DNA of 64,000 nt from Thermohalobaculum sp050043005. Lineage in GTDB: Bacteria; Pseudomonadota; Alphaproteobacteria; Rhodobacterales; Rhodobacteraceae. The position numbers and the translations under genes were made by a program. Shown here in pieces: positions 53,006 to 61,807 of the stretch (positions are counted from its first letter, which is position 1; each line of letters opens with the position of its first letter). The notes below the pieces were generated by a model, which ran no database searches, was not told where the DNA came from, and worked only from the letters and a program-made list of their open reading frames with translations. Where the stretch lies: assembly GCA_050043005.1 (NCBI GenBank), contig JBHJIZ010000078.1:1-64000 (forward strand), written 5' to 3'.

Positions 53006-53482
53006 CTAGGACGAGCGCTCGATCCGGCAGGTGAAGCAGTTGTTCTCCGACGATCGGGCGTGGACGTAAGCGACACGCTCGTCCGAGAGCATGTCTGCGG
53101 CCTGATCGGCGATGTCGTCGCGATGGACGATCCTGCCCAGCCCGTAGACGATCCGATCATCGGGCGAATAGCCCTTGAGCAGTCGATGTTCCGGCGATTG
53201 AGCAAGGACCGGGGGCATCTCGTCGCCTTCCCAACGGTGGCACTCATCGGCGCACAGGAAGATCGGCCCAAGCTCGGCATAGGGTTGCAGGCTGTCGAAC
53301 GGCCGATGCGCGAGGATCAGGTAGGGTTTGCCCTTCGGGATGTATTGCAGGCAGTGGCGGCAGGGATAGCCAGGACCTGGAGAGACTGCGTGTTCTGGCG
53401 GCTGCCCGTTGGCATCGAGTGCACCGTTGCGATAGGCGGTTGCCTGCTCGGTCGACAGGGCGTTTGCGATGACCTTACTCAT
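53006..53482 (-). CDS. DUF1203 family protein
   Basis: A protein of 158 residues of the DUF1203 family. A CRHC motif near residue 41, conserved FLCADECHRW and a C-terminal NCFTC pair suggest metal or cofactor binding. Function unknown. The start at the second of two adjacent ATGs has GGAG at seven bases; the first (53485) is also possible. It stands between the aldolase and priA. Confidence 0.8.
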   Translation of the reverse strand: MSKVIANALSTEQATAYRNGALDANGQPPEHAVSPGPGYPCRHCLQYIPKGKPYLILAHRPFDSLQPYAELGPIFLCADECHRWEGDEMPPVLAQSPEHRLLKGYSPDDRIVYGLGRIVHRDDIADQAADMLSDERVAYVHARSSENNCFTCRIERSS

Positions 53483-53566
53483 CATTGATCTCCATCGTTG
53501 CTTTGGCATGACGATGCCGCGTGAGAGATCGGTCCTCCACCCGGATCTTGCGGTCAGTGCGCCGGG

Positions 53567-55756
53567 TCAGAAGAAACTCTGCGGGTCGATGTCGATCACG
53601 ACGCGCACGGCGGAGGGACATTTGACGCTATCGCGCCAGCGCTTCAGCAGCGGTTGGATTGCAATACCCTTCGGCGCCTTGGCCAGAAGACGCACCCTGG
53701 ACTTACCGCGCAGGCGGGCGAACGGGGCTGGAGCGGGGCCGAAGACATCCACGCCGGCCGACATCAGCGGGCCCGAAGCGCGGCCCAGATCATTCGCCAC
53801 CGACCAGACCTGCGCATCGTCGGTGCCCGAGACGATGATCCCGGCCATCCGGCCATAGGGCGGGACGCCGGCATCGTTGCGAAGATAGGCCTCCTGACGC
53901 CAGAACGCCTCAGCATCGCCCGACATGATTGCCCGGAGCACGCCGTGTTCGGGCTGCACTGTCTGGATCATCGCCGTGCCCTTGCGGTCGGCGCGCCCCG
54001 CCCGTCCCGCAACCTGATGCAGGATCTGGAACGTCTTCTCGGCGGCACGCAGATCGCCACCTTGTAGACCCATATCGGCATCAATCACGCCGACGAGCGT
54101 CAGCTTTGGGAAGTTGTGGCCCTTGGCGATCATCTGGGTGCCGATGATGATATCGGCCCCGCCCTCTGCAACGTTGAGAATGCGTTCCTTGAGTTGCGCG
54201 GTCGAGGTGACGAGGTCCGAGGACAGCACCTCGCTCCGCGCTTCCGGGAACAGCGACGCCGCTTCCTCGGCCAGCCGCTCGACCCCTGGGCCGCAGATCG
54301 ACAGCCGGTCGTCTCGGCCGCATTCCGGGCAGGCACGCGGAACCTTCTCGACATGGCCGCATTGGTGGCAGAGCAATTCGCCCCGAAAGCGGTGCGTCAC
54401 CATCCACGCATCACAGTGGGGACAGCCGAACTGGAACCCGCAGTTGCGGCAGAGCGTGAGCGGCGCGTACCCCCGGCGGTTCAGGAACAGCATCACCTGC
54501 TCGCCCTGAGCCAATCGTGACCGCGCCGCCTGAACCACTGGATCTGTGATCCAGCGGTCGCGGCCGGGATTGTGCTCGCGCATCGAGATCAGCTTGATAT
54601 CCGGCAGCACCGCCGCGCCGAACCGCTCCGGCAGGTCGATGCGGTTATATTTTCCGGCCTCTGCATTGGCCCAGGTTTCGAGTGACGGTGTGGCCGAGGC
54701 CAGCACTGCCGTCGCCCCTTCGATCGAGGCGCGCAGGATCGCCATATCCCGGGCGTGGTAGAGGACCTGTTCCTCCTGTTTGTAGCTGCCCTCGTGTTCC
54801 TCATCGATGACGATCAGCCCGAGGTTCCGGTAGGGCAGGAACAGTGCCGAGCGCGCGCCGACAAAGAGCTGCCCGGTGCCCTTTGCTGCCGCATGCCAAG
54901 AGCGGCGACGCTCGGCCCCGGTGACGCCGTGATGCCATTCGGCGGGGCGCACGCCGAAGCGGCCCTCGACCCGTTCGAGAAAGCCCGGTGTCAGTGCGAC
55001 CTCCGGCAACAGGACCAGGGCCTGACGTCCTTCTGCCACGCAGGCGGCGGCGGCTTCGAGGTAGACTTCGGTCTTGCCCGAGCCGGTGACGCCATAGAGC
55101 AGAGTGGCCGAGTATCCGTCCTCTGTGACGGCGGCCCGCAAGGTGTCACCCGCAGCGCGCTGATCGTCGGACAGATGGGTGCCGGGTTCAAGGCGTTGCA
55201 GCGTTGGGTAAGGTCCGTCCGCCGCGCTCTCGACCCGCTCGAGCGTGCCCTGATCCGCGAGCCCCTTGACCACCGCAGATGACACCCCGGCTTCGCGCGC
55301 AAGCTCAGCGCCACTCAAACCGATCCCGGCATCATCAAGGATGTCGAGCACACGCTGTCGTGCTTCGGTCATCCGGGCAGGCGCATCGCCGCCGCGCCTG
55401 AACACCACGCGAGACTTCGGCGGCTCGCCCAGTTCCGGCACGCGTGTCGCCAGCCGCAGCATCATTCCAGGCGGGGTCATAGTGTAGTCCGACGCCCGGT
55501 CGAGGAAACGCCGCATCTCGGCCCGCATCGGCGGCACGTCGAGCCGGGTCGCGACCGGTTTGAGCCGCGTCGCTTCGACCTGTCCCTCGCCCGGACCCCA
55601 GACCACACCGACGATGCGTTTTGCGCCGACCTCGACAAGCACGAAATCTCCCGGTGCCAATTCCAGCCCCTCGGGCACGGCATAATCCAGCGGTCCGTCC
55701 AACGGCATCGGCAGCAAGACCGCTACCGAGGGAACACCGCCGAAAAGGTCGCTCAT
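53567..55756 (-). CDS. priA: Primosomal protein N' (replication restart helicase PriA)
   Basis: A helicase of 729 residues for restart of stalled forks. It has an N-terminal DNA-binding domain (about 1-190), Walker A GVTGSGKT at 222-229, the DEEH box at 318-321, and a zinc-binding cysteine cluster with CRNCGFQFGCPHC and CHQCGHVEKVPRACPEC in the middle. I set the start at 55756, MSDLFGGVPSVAVLL. The open frame runs further upstream into 57136, but that part is the shadow of fsa and the DUF484 gene on the other strand. Confidence 0.95.
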   Translation of the reverse strand: MSDLFGGVPSVAVLLPMPLDGPLDYAVPEGLELAPGDFVLVEVGAKRIVGVVWGPGEGQVEATRLKPVATRLDVPPMRAEMRRFLDRASDYTMTPPGMMLRLATRVPELGEPPKSRVVFRRGGDAPARMTEARQRVLDILDDAGIGLSGAELAREAGVSSAVVKGLADQGTLERVESAADGPYPTLQRLEPGTHLSDDQRAAGDTLRAAVTEDGYSATLLYGVTGSGKTEVYLEAAAACVAEGRQALVLLPEVALTPGFLERVEGRFGVRPAEWHHGVTGAERRRSWHAAAKGTGQLFVGARSALFLPYRNLGLIVIDEEHEGSYKQEEQVLYHARDMAILRASIEGATAVLASATPSLETWANAEAGKYNRIDLPERFGAAVLPDIKLISMREHNPGRDRWITDPVVQAARSRLAQGEQVMLFLNRRGYAPLTLCRNCGFQFGCPHCDAWMVTHRFRGELLCHQCGHVEKVPRACPECGRDDRLSICGPGVERLAEEAASLFPEARSEVLSSDLVTSTAQLKERILNVAEGGADIIIGTQMIAKGHNFPKLTLVGVIDADMGLQGGDLRAAEKTFQILHQVAGRAGRADRKGTAMIQTVQPEHGVLRAIMSGDAEAFWRQEAYLRNDAGVPPYGRMAGIIVSGTDDAQVWSVANDLGRASGPLMSAGVDVFGPAPAPFARLRGKSRVRLLAKAPKGIAIQPLLKRWRDSVKCPSAVRVVIDIDPQSFF

Positions 55757-55828
55757 TGGGCTGGCACCGGTGCAGAGCCTCGGGTAGTGTCCGCGCAAAT
55801 CACGCGCCTTTGCCTGGGGAGACGGGCC

Positions 55829-56488
55829 ATGAAGTTCTTTGTCGACACGGCGGAAATCGACGAGATCAAGGATCTCGCCGCCACGGGCATGGTGGACGGG
55901 GTTACGACCAACCCGTCGCTGATCATGAAGTCCGGGCGCGATATCCTCGAAGTGACGCGCGAAATCTGTGCGGCTGTCGACGGCCCGGTCAGCGCCGAGG
56001 TCACCGCGACTGAAGCCGATGCAATGATCGCCGAGGGTCGTGAGCTGGCGAAGATCGCCCCGAACATCGCCGTCAAGGTGCCCCTGACCTGGGACGGGCT
56101 TAAGGCCTGCAAGGCGCTGACGGGCGAGGGTAACATGGTCAACGTGACGCTCTGCTTCTCGGCCAACCAGGCGTTGCTGGCGGCCAAGGCTGGCGCGACC
56201 TTCATCTCGCCATTCATTGGGCGCCTCGACGATATCGGCCTGGACGGTATGGAACTGATCGCGGACATCCGGCAGATCTATGACAACTACAACTTCCAGA
56301 CGCAAATCCTTGCAGCGTCGATCCGCACTGTGAATCATGTCTCGGACTGCGCGAAGGTTGGCGCCGACGTCGTAACCGTTCCGCCCGGCGTGCTGAAGAA
56401 ACTGGCCAGCCACCCGCTGACTGATGCCGGGCTGAAGGCCTTTCTGGACGACTGGGCCAAGACCGGCCAGACGATCCTGAAGGGCTGA
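55829..56488 (+). CDS. fsa: Fructose-6-phosphate aldolase / transaldolase-like protein
   Basis: A TIM-barrel aldolase of 219 residues of the small transaldolase (TalC/FSA) family. It opens MKFFVDTAEIDEI, and the Schiff-base Lys83 lies in NIAVKVPLT. It splits or forms sugar phosphates with a dihydroxyacetone unit. The start at 55829 matches the family N-terminus; the longer frame is the shadow upstream. It is divergent from priA and close to the DUF484 gene. Confidence 0.92.
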   Translation: MKFFVDTAEIDEIKDLAATGMVDGVTTNPSLIMKSGRDILEVTREICAAVDGPVSAEVTATEADAMIAEGRELAKIAPNIAVKVPLTWDGLKACKALTGEGNMVNVTLCFSANQALLAAKAGATFISPFIGRLDDIGLDGMELIADIRQIYDNYNFQTQILAASIRTVNHVSDCAKVGADVVTVPPGVLKKLASHPLTDAGLKAFLDDWAKTGQTILKG

Positions 56489-56494
56489 GCGGGG

Positions 56495-57214
56495 ATGGAC
56501 ACTGTCTCGTTGTCCTCCGACGACCGCGATCTGATCCGCTCGCTGATCATTGCCGATCCCGCGTTGGTGCTGGACGACGATCAGGTGATGCAGCGCCTGG
56601 TTGGTGAAAAGAACGGCGAGCGCCATGTGGTCGACCTGCGCGACCGGCTGGTCGAACGCCTGGAGACCCGGCTGGACAAGCTGATGACGCAGCAACGTTC
56701 GATCATCGCGGCGGCCTACGAGAACGTCGCGGGGACGAACCAGGTGCACCGTGCGGTGCTGGCGCTGCTGGAGCCGGCGGAACTGCCCGCGTTCCTGAAG
56801 CGGTTGACGGTGGATGTGCCGGCCATGTTGGGGCTTGAAGAGGCGCGGCTGTGCCTGGAGGCCGACGTGGCCGAAACCGGCCCTGCCGACGGGTTTGGCG
56901 ATGACCTGCACGGGCGCGTGGTGACGATGCCCGAGGGCATGGTCGATGGCTATGCCGCGCTGGACGGCACGCAGTCCGGGCGTGTGGTTCTGCGTGAAGC
57001 TGGAGCGGAGTCCGAGCTCATCTTCGGTGAGGCCAACCCCGTGCAGTCCGAGGCGCTGATGCTGCTGGACATCGCGGGAGCGCCGTCGATGCTGGTGTTC
57101 GGCTCGTCCGATCCGAAGAAGTTCGACCCGACACATGGGACGGACCTACTGACCTTCCTGTCCGGCGTGATCGAGCGGTTGCTGACCCAGCGGCTGTCAG
57201 ATCCCGAGGGGTAA
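56495..57214 (+). CDS. DUF484 family protein
   Basis: A protein of 239 residues of the DUF484 (GAF-like) family. An N-terminal coiled region (about 1-75) precedes a GAF-like fold with ending ERLLTQRL. The gene lies between fsa and xerC, a conserved neighbourhood in Rhodobacterales. In gammaproteobacteria DUF484 is also found next to xerC. Function unknown. GGGG lies six bases before the ATG. Confidence 0.86.
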   Translation: MDTVSLSSDDRDLIRSLIIADPALVLDDDQVMQRLVGEKNGERHVVDLRDRLVERLETRLDKLMTQQRSIIAAAYENVAGTNQVHRAVLALLEPAELPAFLKRLTVDVPAMLGLEEARLCLEADVAETGPADGFGDDLHGRVVTMPEGMVDGYAALDGTQSGRVVLREAGAESELIFGEANPVQSEALMLLDIAGAPSMLVFGSSDPKKFDPTHGTDLLTFLSGVIERLLTQRLSDPEG

Positions 57215-57510
57215 GCAAAGCCGGGACAGAGGCTTGCCCGGGGTGCGGTCGGGCGCGGCCCATAGGCGCTACGCGTCTCGATTTCAGGCTTGCGCATCGT
57301 GATACAGTCTCCTGACAGCCAAAAAATTCGTGAAGACTAAGGGAACAGTTCGTTTGTTTGGTGATGAGCAGGGATTCAAGTTGTCCCGTCTCTCTGATAT
57401 GGTTGTGACATGCCCATGATCCTCAAACCTGCATCGTTGCGTCGTATGACAGCCGAGGATGGAGGCTTGTCTGATCCGCCATGTGCCGCGCTTCTCCATC
57501 GAGATCGAAC

Positions 57511-58449
57511 GTGATCGTCCTCCTCCCCTCCGCCGGGGCGATGGATCTACTCACCCGGTTTCTTGATCAGCTTGCTTCGGTGCGGGGCCGGTCGACCAAG
57601 ACGGTCGAGGCTTATCGGCGCGACATTGCGGGGTATCTGGGATTTCTTGGAGAGCATCTTGGCGGGCCGGTCGGGGAGCAGGCACTGGGTAAGATCTCGG
57701 TCGCGGATTTGCGCGCCTGGATGGCGTCGCGTCGACGGACGGGATTGTCGGGCCGGTCACTGGCGCGGGAACTGTCCGCCGTGCGCTCGTTCTATGATTG
57801 GCTTGATCACGCTCACGGGGTTGCTTGCCCGGCGATCCATGCGGTGCGTTCGCCGAAGGTGGCTCAACGCCTGCCGCGTCCGCTCAGTGTTCCGGATGCC
57901 GCACTGGTCGTGCAGGCGACCGGGTTCCACACCGAACCCTGGATCGCAGCGCGCGACACGGCGGCGCTGACGCTGATCTGGGGCTCGGGCCTGCGAATCT
58001 CCGAGGCGCTGGGCCTGGACCGCGCGAGCGCCCCGCTGCGCGACGCCATCCGGGGCACCGGCAAAGGCGGCAAGGAGCGCGACGTGCCGGTCCTGCCCGT
58101 CACGCGCACCGCCATCGATGCTTACCTGAAGAAATGTCCGTTTCCGGAGGCACCCGGACAAGCGCTGTTCCTGGGTGCGCGGGGTGGCCGTCTGAGCCAA
58201 AGTGTGCTCCAGAAGGCGATGCGCACGGCAAGGCAGGCGTTGGGTCTTCCCGAAACCGCAACCCCGCACGCGCTACGCCACAGCTTCGCGACGCATCTTC
58301 TGCAGGCGGGTGGAGATCTGCGCTCGATCCAGGAACTGCTGGGCCATGCCTCGCTGAGCACGACTCAAGTCTACACCGGAGTCGACGAGGCCCGGTTGCT
58401 CGAAGTTTATGAGGCCAGTCACCGCCCGGATCGACGCGGAACCGATTGA
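57511..58449 (+). CDS. xerC: Tyrosine recombinase XerC
   Basis: A site-specific recombinase of 312 residues that resolves chromosome dimers with XerD at dif. The catalytic set is visible: Arg162 (SGLRISEAL), Lys near 185, His253 and Arg256 (HALRHSFATHLL), His279 (GHASLS), and Tyr288 (VYTGVD). The start is uncertain. GTG at 57511 gives the best alignment with Rhodobacter homologues; ATG at 57481 or 57541 is also possible. No dif site was recognised in the window. Confidence 0.92.
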   Translation: MIVLLPSAGAMDLLTRFLDQLASVRGRSTKTVEAYRRDIAGYLGFLGEHLGGPVGEQALGKISVADLRAWMASRRRTGLSGRSLARELSAVRSFYDWLDHAHGVACPAIHAVRSPKVAQRLPRPLSVPDAALVVQATGFHTEPWIAARDTAALTLIWGSGLRISEALGLDRASAPLRDAIRGTGKGGKERDVPVLPVTRTAIDAYLKKCPFPEAPGQALFLGARGGRLSQSVLQKAMRTARQALGLPETATPHALRHSFATHLLQAGGDLRSIQELLGHASLSTTQVYTGVDEARLLEVYEASHRPDRRGTD

Positions 58450-58570
58450 GGTTCCAACCGGTTGCCATTTTGCAAAGTTCCCTGCAAAATTGCGGGGATT
58501 CCGAGGAGACGGGCACCAGGACCGATTCTCGAGCAAGATTTGACGTATCAGTCGAGGGGGGCGGCACGCC

Positions 58571-60385
58571 ATGCGAGGATCCAAACCATTCGCACTTGGG
58601 GCTGCGCCACTGTTGTGCGCGGCATTCGCAGTCGGAACCCCGTTTTCGGCTTTGGCCGACTACCCTGGGCAGCTTTGGTCAGTCGAACGCGTGCAGGTCG
58701 GTGTCGGGTCAAACGCGCAAGACCTGATCCCTGCAATTCGATCGGGACTGCGGCAGGCGAACGAGGTTTACTTCTTCGGCGAGCAACCTGTGCGCATGAA
58801 GGTCGAACCGGTCGATAGTTCGGACAAGATGGTGGCCGTCAGGATCACCGATTCCACGACCGGAGCACTGCTGGCGCGCAGCCCGGCGATTGATGCGGGC
58901 AAGGGGTCCGAGGCCGTTCGTCAAGCCGCGTTGGCCTGGATGGAAGGGCTGAAATGCGGCGGCAACGGTTGCGCCGTTGCGCCTTCCGCCGAGCCCGAGA
59001 CCAGGATTGCCAGAGCCGCTACAAAGGTGGCTCCAGTGTCCAATACCCCGACTGAGGCGATTGAGCCGCAGGTTGAGACTGCGTTGGCACTGGCCCCGGC
59101 GACCCTTTCCAAGACGCCATCTGCTGAAGCTGAAGACGTGATCGTCGCTGGGACTCCGGTCCCTGCGCGCAAACCTGGAACTGGGGACGTCAGTGCCGAT
59201 CCTGTTCGGAAGGCCCGGCAACGCCTTGATGGTGCCAATCTGGCCGCTCTGAACTGGCCCGTGACAGCCCGGGCGCTTCAGATTTCCTTGCCGGCACTTC
59301 GGGGCACGGGTGCGCTTACCTATTCCGATGCCGACAATCTGGTGACTGATCAGCCCGACACACTTGCACGCGTTGCTCCGACGCGCCAACCCGTGCCGAC
59401 CGAACCGTTGAAGCCGGTGGCGGTGGCAGCGCGTCCGGAACGCCCGGAAGCTCCTTCGCTGCTGGGCCGGTGGTTCAGCAGTGTCGCGTCTTTCCTGGGG
59501 CTTACGGGGAGCGATTCCGATCAGTCTGTTTCGCAAGGCAGCACCGTGCAGCAGTCGACTGCGCAACCGGCCCGCAGCAGCGCGCCGACCATTGCTGCGG
59601 TCCTGACGCCGCGTGATCAGGTGATCACCGCATCAGACCTGTCTCAGTCGGGCTGGATCCGCGCCGAGGACGCCCCGGCCCTGACCAATCCGATCGACAG
59701 GCTGGCGACTGGGCGTGGGACCGCATCGACGGATGTCCGACTTGCCAGCAATGCGCAGCCCGCATTGCCGAATCCACAGGTGCTGAGCGATGCGGCGCCA
59801 CGACAGGCATCCGGGCAAGACCTGACGCAGCCTCTGCCGCAGACCGGGACGTCCGTGCGTGCCACGACACCAGCGCGTCGCACCACCGCCTTGTCTGTTC
59901 GGCTGCACCCGGAACTGTTTGGCCGCTACCGGGTTGCTGGCGCGCCATCGGGGCTTGCCGGGCGGCGCGCTGTCGCTTCGGAAACACCTGCCGCGACGGG
60001 CACTGTGCTTGGTGCGGCGTCTGGCGCACAACCGTTCCGTGATGTCTTGGCCGTCCGCGGCCTGGCGCTCGACGAGGCGACGTATTCGCGCTTCGAGAAC
60101 ATCTATTGGGGCGGGACCGAGGGGGAGGGCTTCTGGATCTCGCTGCCCAATCGCCTGAAATCAGACTTTGTGCTGGTCTCGGGTCCGAACTCCTCGGTGA
60201 TCTCGTCGGTGCGCCGCCGCAGCGGCATTCCGCGTGCGTCGGATGATGTTGCCAAGGCGCTGGGCCTGGAGCCGCGGAAATGGAACAAGCTCAGAGTGAT
60301 CGCGCTGCGCGGCAACGACGCGACGGCCGATTACTCGCTGCCGCTCAATCTTTCTGTTCGCAAAGGCAAATTGGGCGCACATTGA
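58571..60385 (+). CDS. Secreted Ala/Pro-rich hypothetical protein
   Basis: A protein of 604 residues. The signal peptide is about 29 residues, ending in ALA. The N-terminal part (30-140) forms a beta-rich domain. A long low-complexity linker rich in Ala, Pro, Thr and Ser (about 150-460) follows. The C-terminal 140 residues hold a conserved-looking module (LAVRGLALDEATYSRFENIYW). No family could be assigned. It may be a cell-surface or periplasmic structural protein. It lies directly before another secreted gene. Confidence 0.65.
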   Translation: MRGSKPFALGAAPLLCAAFAVGTPFSALADYPGQLWSVERVQVGVGSNAQDLIPAIRSGLRQANEVYFFGEQPVRMKVEPVDSSDKMVAVRITDSTTGALLARSPAIDAGKGSEAVRQAALAWMEGLKCGGNGCAVAPSAEPETRIARAATKVAPVSNTPTEAIEPQVETALALAPATLSKTPSAEAEDVIVAGTPVPARKPGTGDVSADPVRKARQRLDGANLAALNWPVTARALQISLPALRGTGALTYSDADNLVTDQPDTLARVAPTRQPVPTEPLKPVAVAARPERPEAPSLLGRWFSSVASFLGLTGSDSDQSVSQGSTVQQSTAQPARSSAPTIAAVLTPRDQVITASDLSQSGWIRAEDAPALTNPIDRLATGRGTASTDVRLASNAQPALPNPQVLSDAAPRQASGQDLTQPLPQTGTSVRATTPARRTTALSVRLHPELFGRYRVAGAPSGLAGRRAVASETPAATGTVLGAASGAQPFRDVLAVRGLALDEATYSRFENIYWGGTEGEGFWISLPNRLKSDFVLVSGPNSSVISSVRRRSGIPRASDDVAKALGLEPRKWNKLRVIALRGNDATADYSLPLNLSVRKGKLGAH

Positions 60386-60458
60386 TCGCGTTGGACCAGC
60401 CCCCAAACGGGTGTTGGGCAACGACACGGGATCGCACAATTCACGATGTAACCTCGAG

Positions 60459-60472
60459 TTAACCATCCTTAA
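60459..60472. promoter_or_regulatory. CtrA-like site (weak)
   Basis: TTAACCAT at 60459-60466 matches the shorter half of the alphaproteobacterial CtrA motif, and TTAA follows at 60469-60472. The spacing is six instead of seven, so the site is tentative. It lies about 40 bases upstream of the envelope gene at 60510. Confidence 0.35.
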
Positions 60473-60509
60473 GCGACATTGAACGGGTTCCGGATACGGA
60501 GACCCGTCC

Positions 60510-61301
60510 TTGGTGTTGCGACTGCTGATCGTGCTGACGCTTGGTCTCGCGCCGGGTTTCCCGTTCGCGGGCGCCTGGCCCATGCCCGAGGGCGAAGCAC
60601 AACTCATCATCACGAATACGCGCAAGGCCGCGCGTCCGAGCGCCGTGTTCCAACCGGATACGGAAACCACGCGCAGCGAAGTCAGCGTGTTCGCGTAATA
60701 TGGAGCGACCGCCGACACGACCTTGGGCCTGGTGATCTTCGCGGGGTTCTCGGCAGCCGATGTCGAGGATACGGAACTGCGCATCGGTGGCCATGTGCGT
60801 CATCGGGTCTGGACCGGTGAAGACGGCGACGTCGCCTCGGTCGAGATTGGTGCGAGCTTTCCGGCCGAGCGTTGGTTGGGCGAAGGGCTGGGAGATGACA
60901 GGCCCGACTCCGTTAGCGAAGCCTACCTCAACCTGCAATATGGTCGGGGGTGGCAGCTGTCCTGGACCGATGCCTTTGTCTCGGTGGGCGCGGAATACCG
61001 GACGCGCGGCGAAAACACCGAGGACGAGCTTCAGTTCTTCGGCAGCGGCGGCCTGCGCCCGACGGATAGCCTGATGGCCCTGTTTTATGCCCGTTGGGTG
61101 CGGCCGTTCGGCGAAGACGGTGAAGAGACCTTTGATCTGTCGCCCTCGATCGCGTGGACGTTAAATCCGTGGCTTGGCTCGAATGACAAGAAGCCTGAAG
61201 GGATCCAGCGCCCGGTGACACTTCAGCTTGGCATCACCTGGGACGCGCATAACCCGGATGACGGGTTCTCGGTCAACTTCGGCGTCTGGCGGCGATTCTG
61301 A
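60510..61301 (+). pseudogene. Envelope beta-barrel-like protein interrupted by TAA
   Basis: The frame from 60510 begins VLRLLIVLTLGLAP, a signal peptide, and continues to SVFA at 60695. TAA at 60696-60698 then interrupts it, and the same frame resumes at once with YGATADTTLGLVIF and continues 200 codons to 61301. Alternating hydrophobic/polar strands (RVWTGEDGDVASVEIGASF, WQLSWTDAFVSVGAEYRT) and a terminal aromatic residue (WRRF) suggest an outer-membrane beta-barrel. A change of one base (for example GAA to TAA) would explain the stop. The start codon is TTG, GTG or ATG within this region, with GGAG nearby. Confidence 0.78.
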
Positions 61302-61306
61302 CCGGA

Positions 61307-61717
61307 TCAGGCGCCGTAACCTTCGGATGGGCGCAGTTTCACACCGCTGATCCGCCATACACCGTCAATCAATTCCATCAGATATCCGGCTTCGTGCAGA
61401 CGTCCGCGACTGTCTTCGAACAGCACCACCTGGACTGGTCCGGAATCGGTATTGACGATCTTCAGCCATTCGTAACGCGCCGGTCGCCAGACCATGGGAT
61501 AGCCGCTTTCGACCATCTCTCCGAACCGGCGCGGTGTCTGGAAGATCCGCTGGATGCCGGGCGATGCGTGCGAGAACGCGCGGTCGAGGTCATTCTTCTG
61601 AAACGCCGAGATCTGGTCCGCGATGACGGCCTGGATCGAATCGTCCGGTTCTCCGGCCTTCGCAAAGTTGATCTGCAAGGCCAACGCAATGATTGTCAGA
61701 ATCGAGAATAGTCGCAC
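61307..61717 (-). CDS. DUF4864 domain protein, exported
   Basis: A protein of 136 residues with a signal peptide of about 21 residues (ending in AKA) and a DUF4864 domain (AFSHASPGIQRIFQTPRRF). Function unknown. It converges on the interrupted barrel gene, six bases apart. Confidence 0.82.
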   Translation of the reverse strand: MRLFSILTIIALALQINFAKAGEPDDSIQAVIADQISAFQKNDLDRAFSHASPGIQRIFQTPRRFGEMVESGYPMVWRPARYEWLKIVNTDSGPVQVVLFEDSRGRLHEAGYLMELIDGVWRISGVKLRPSEGYGA

Positions 61718-61807
61718 GGTTGATCTCCTTCCTCTGACGTTCAGAGTGGAGCGGTCCGTGGCGTCGTCAAGCGCTCGTCTTTCGCCGGGCTGCTGTGCTT
61801 TGGCGAT

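Noticed and set aside
55757..57136. Upstream extension of the priA frame
   Set aside because: It overlaps fsa and the DUF484 gene on the other strand; PriA homology begins at 55756.
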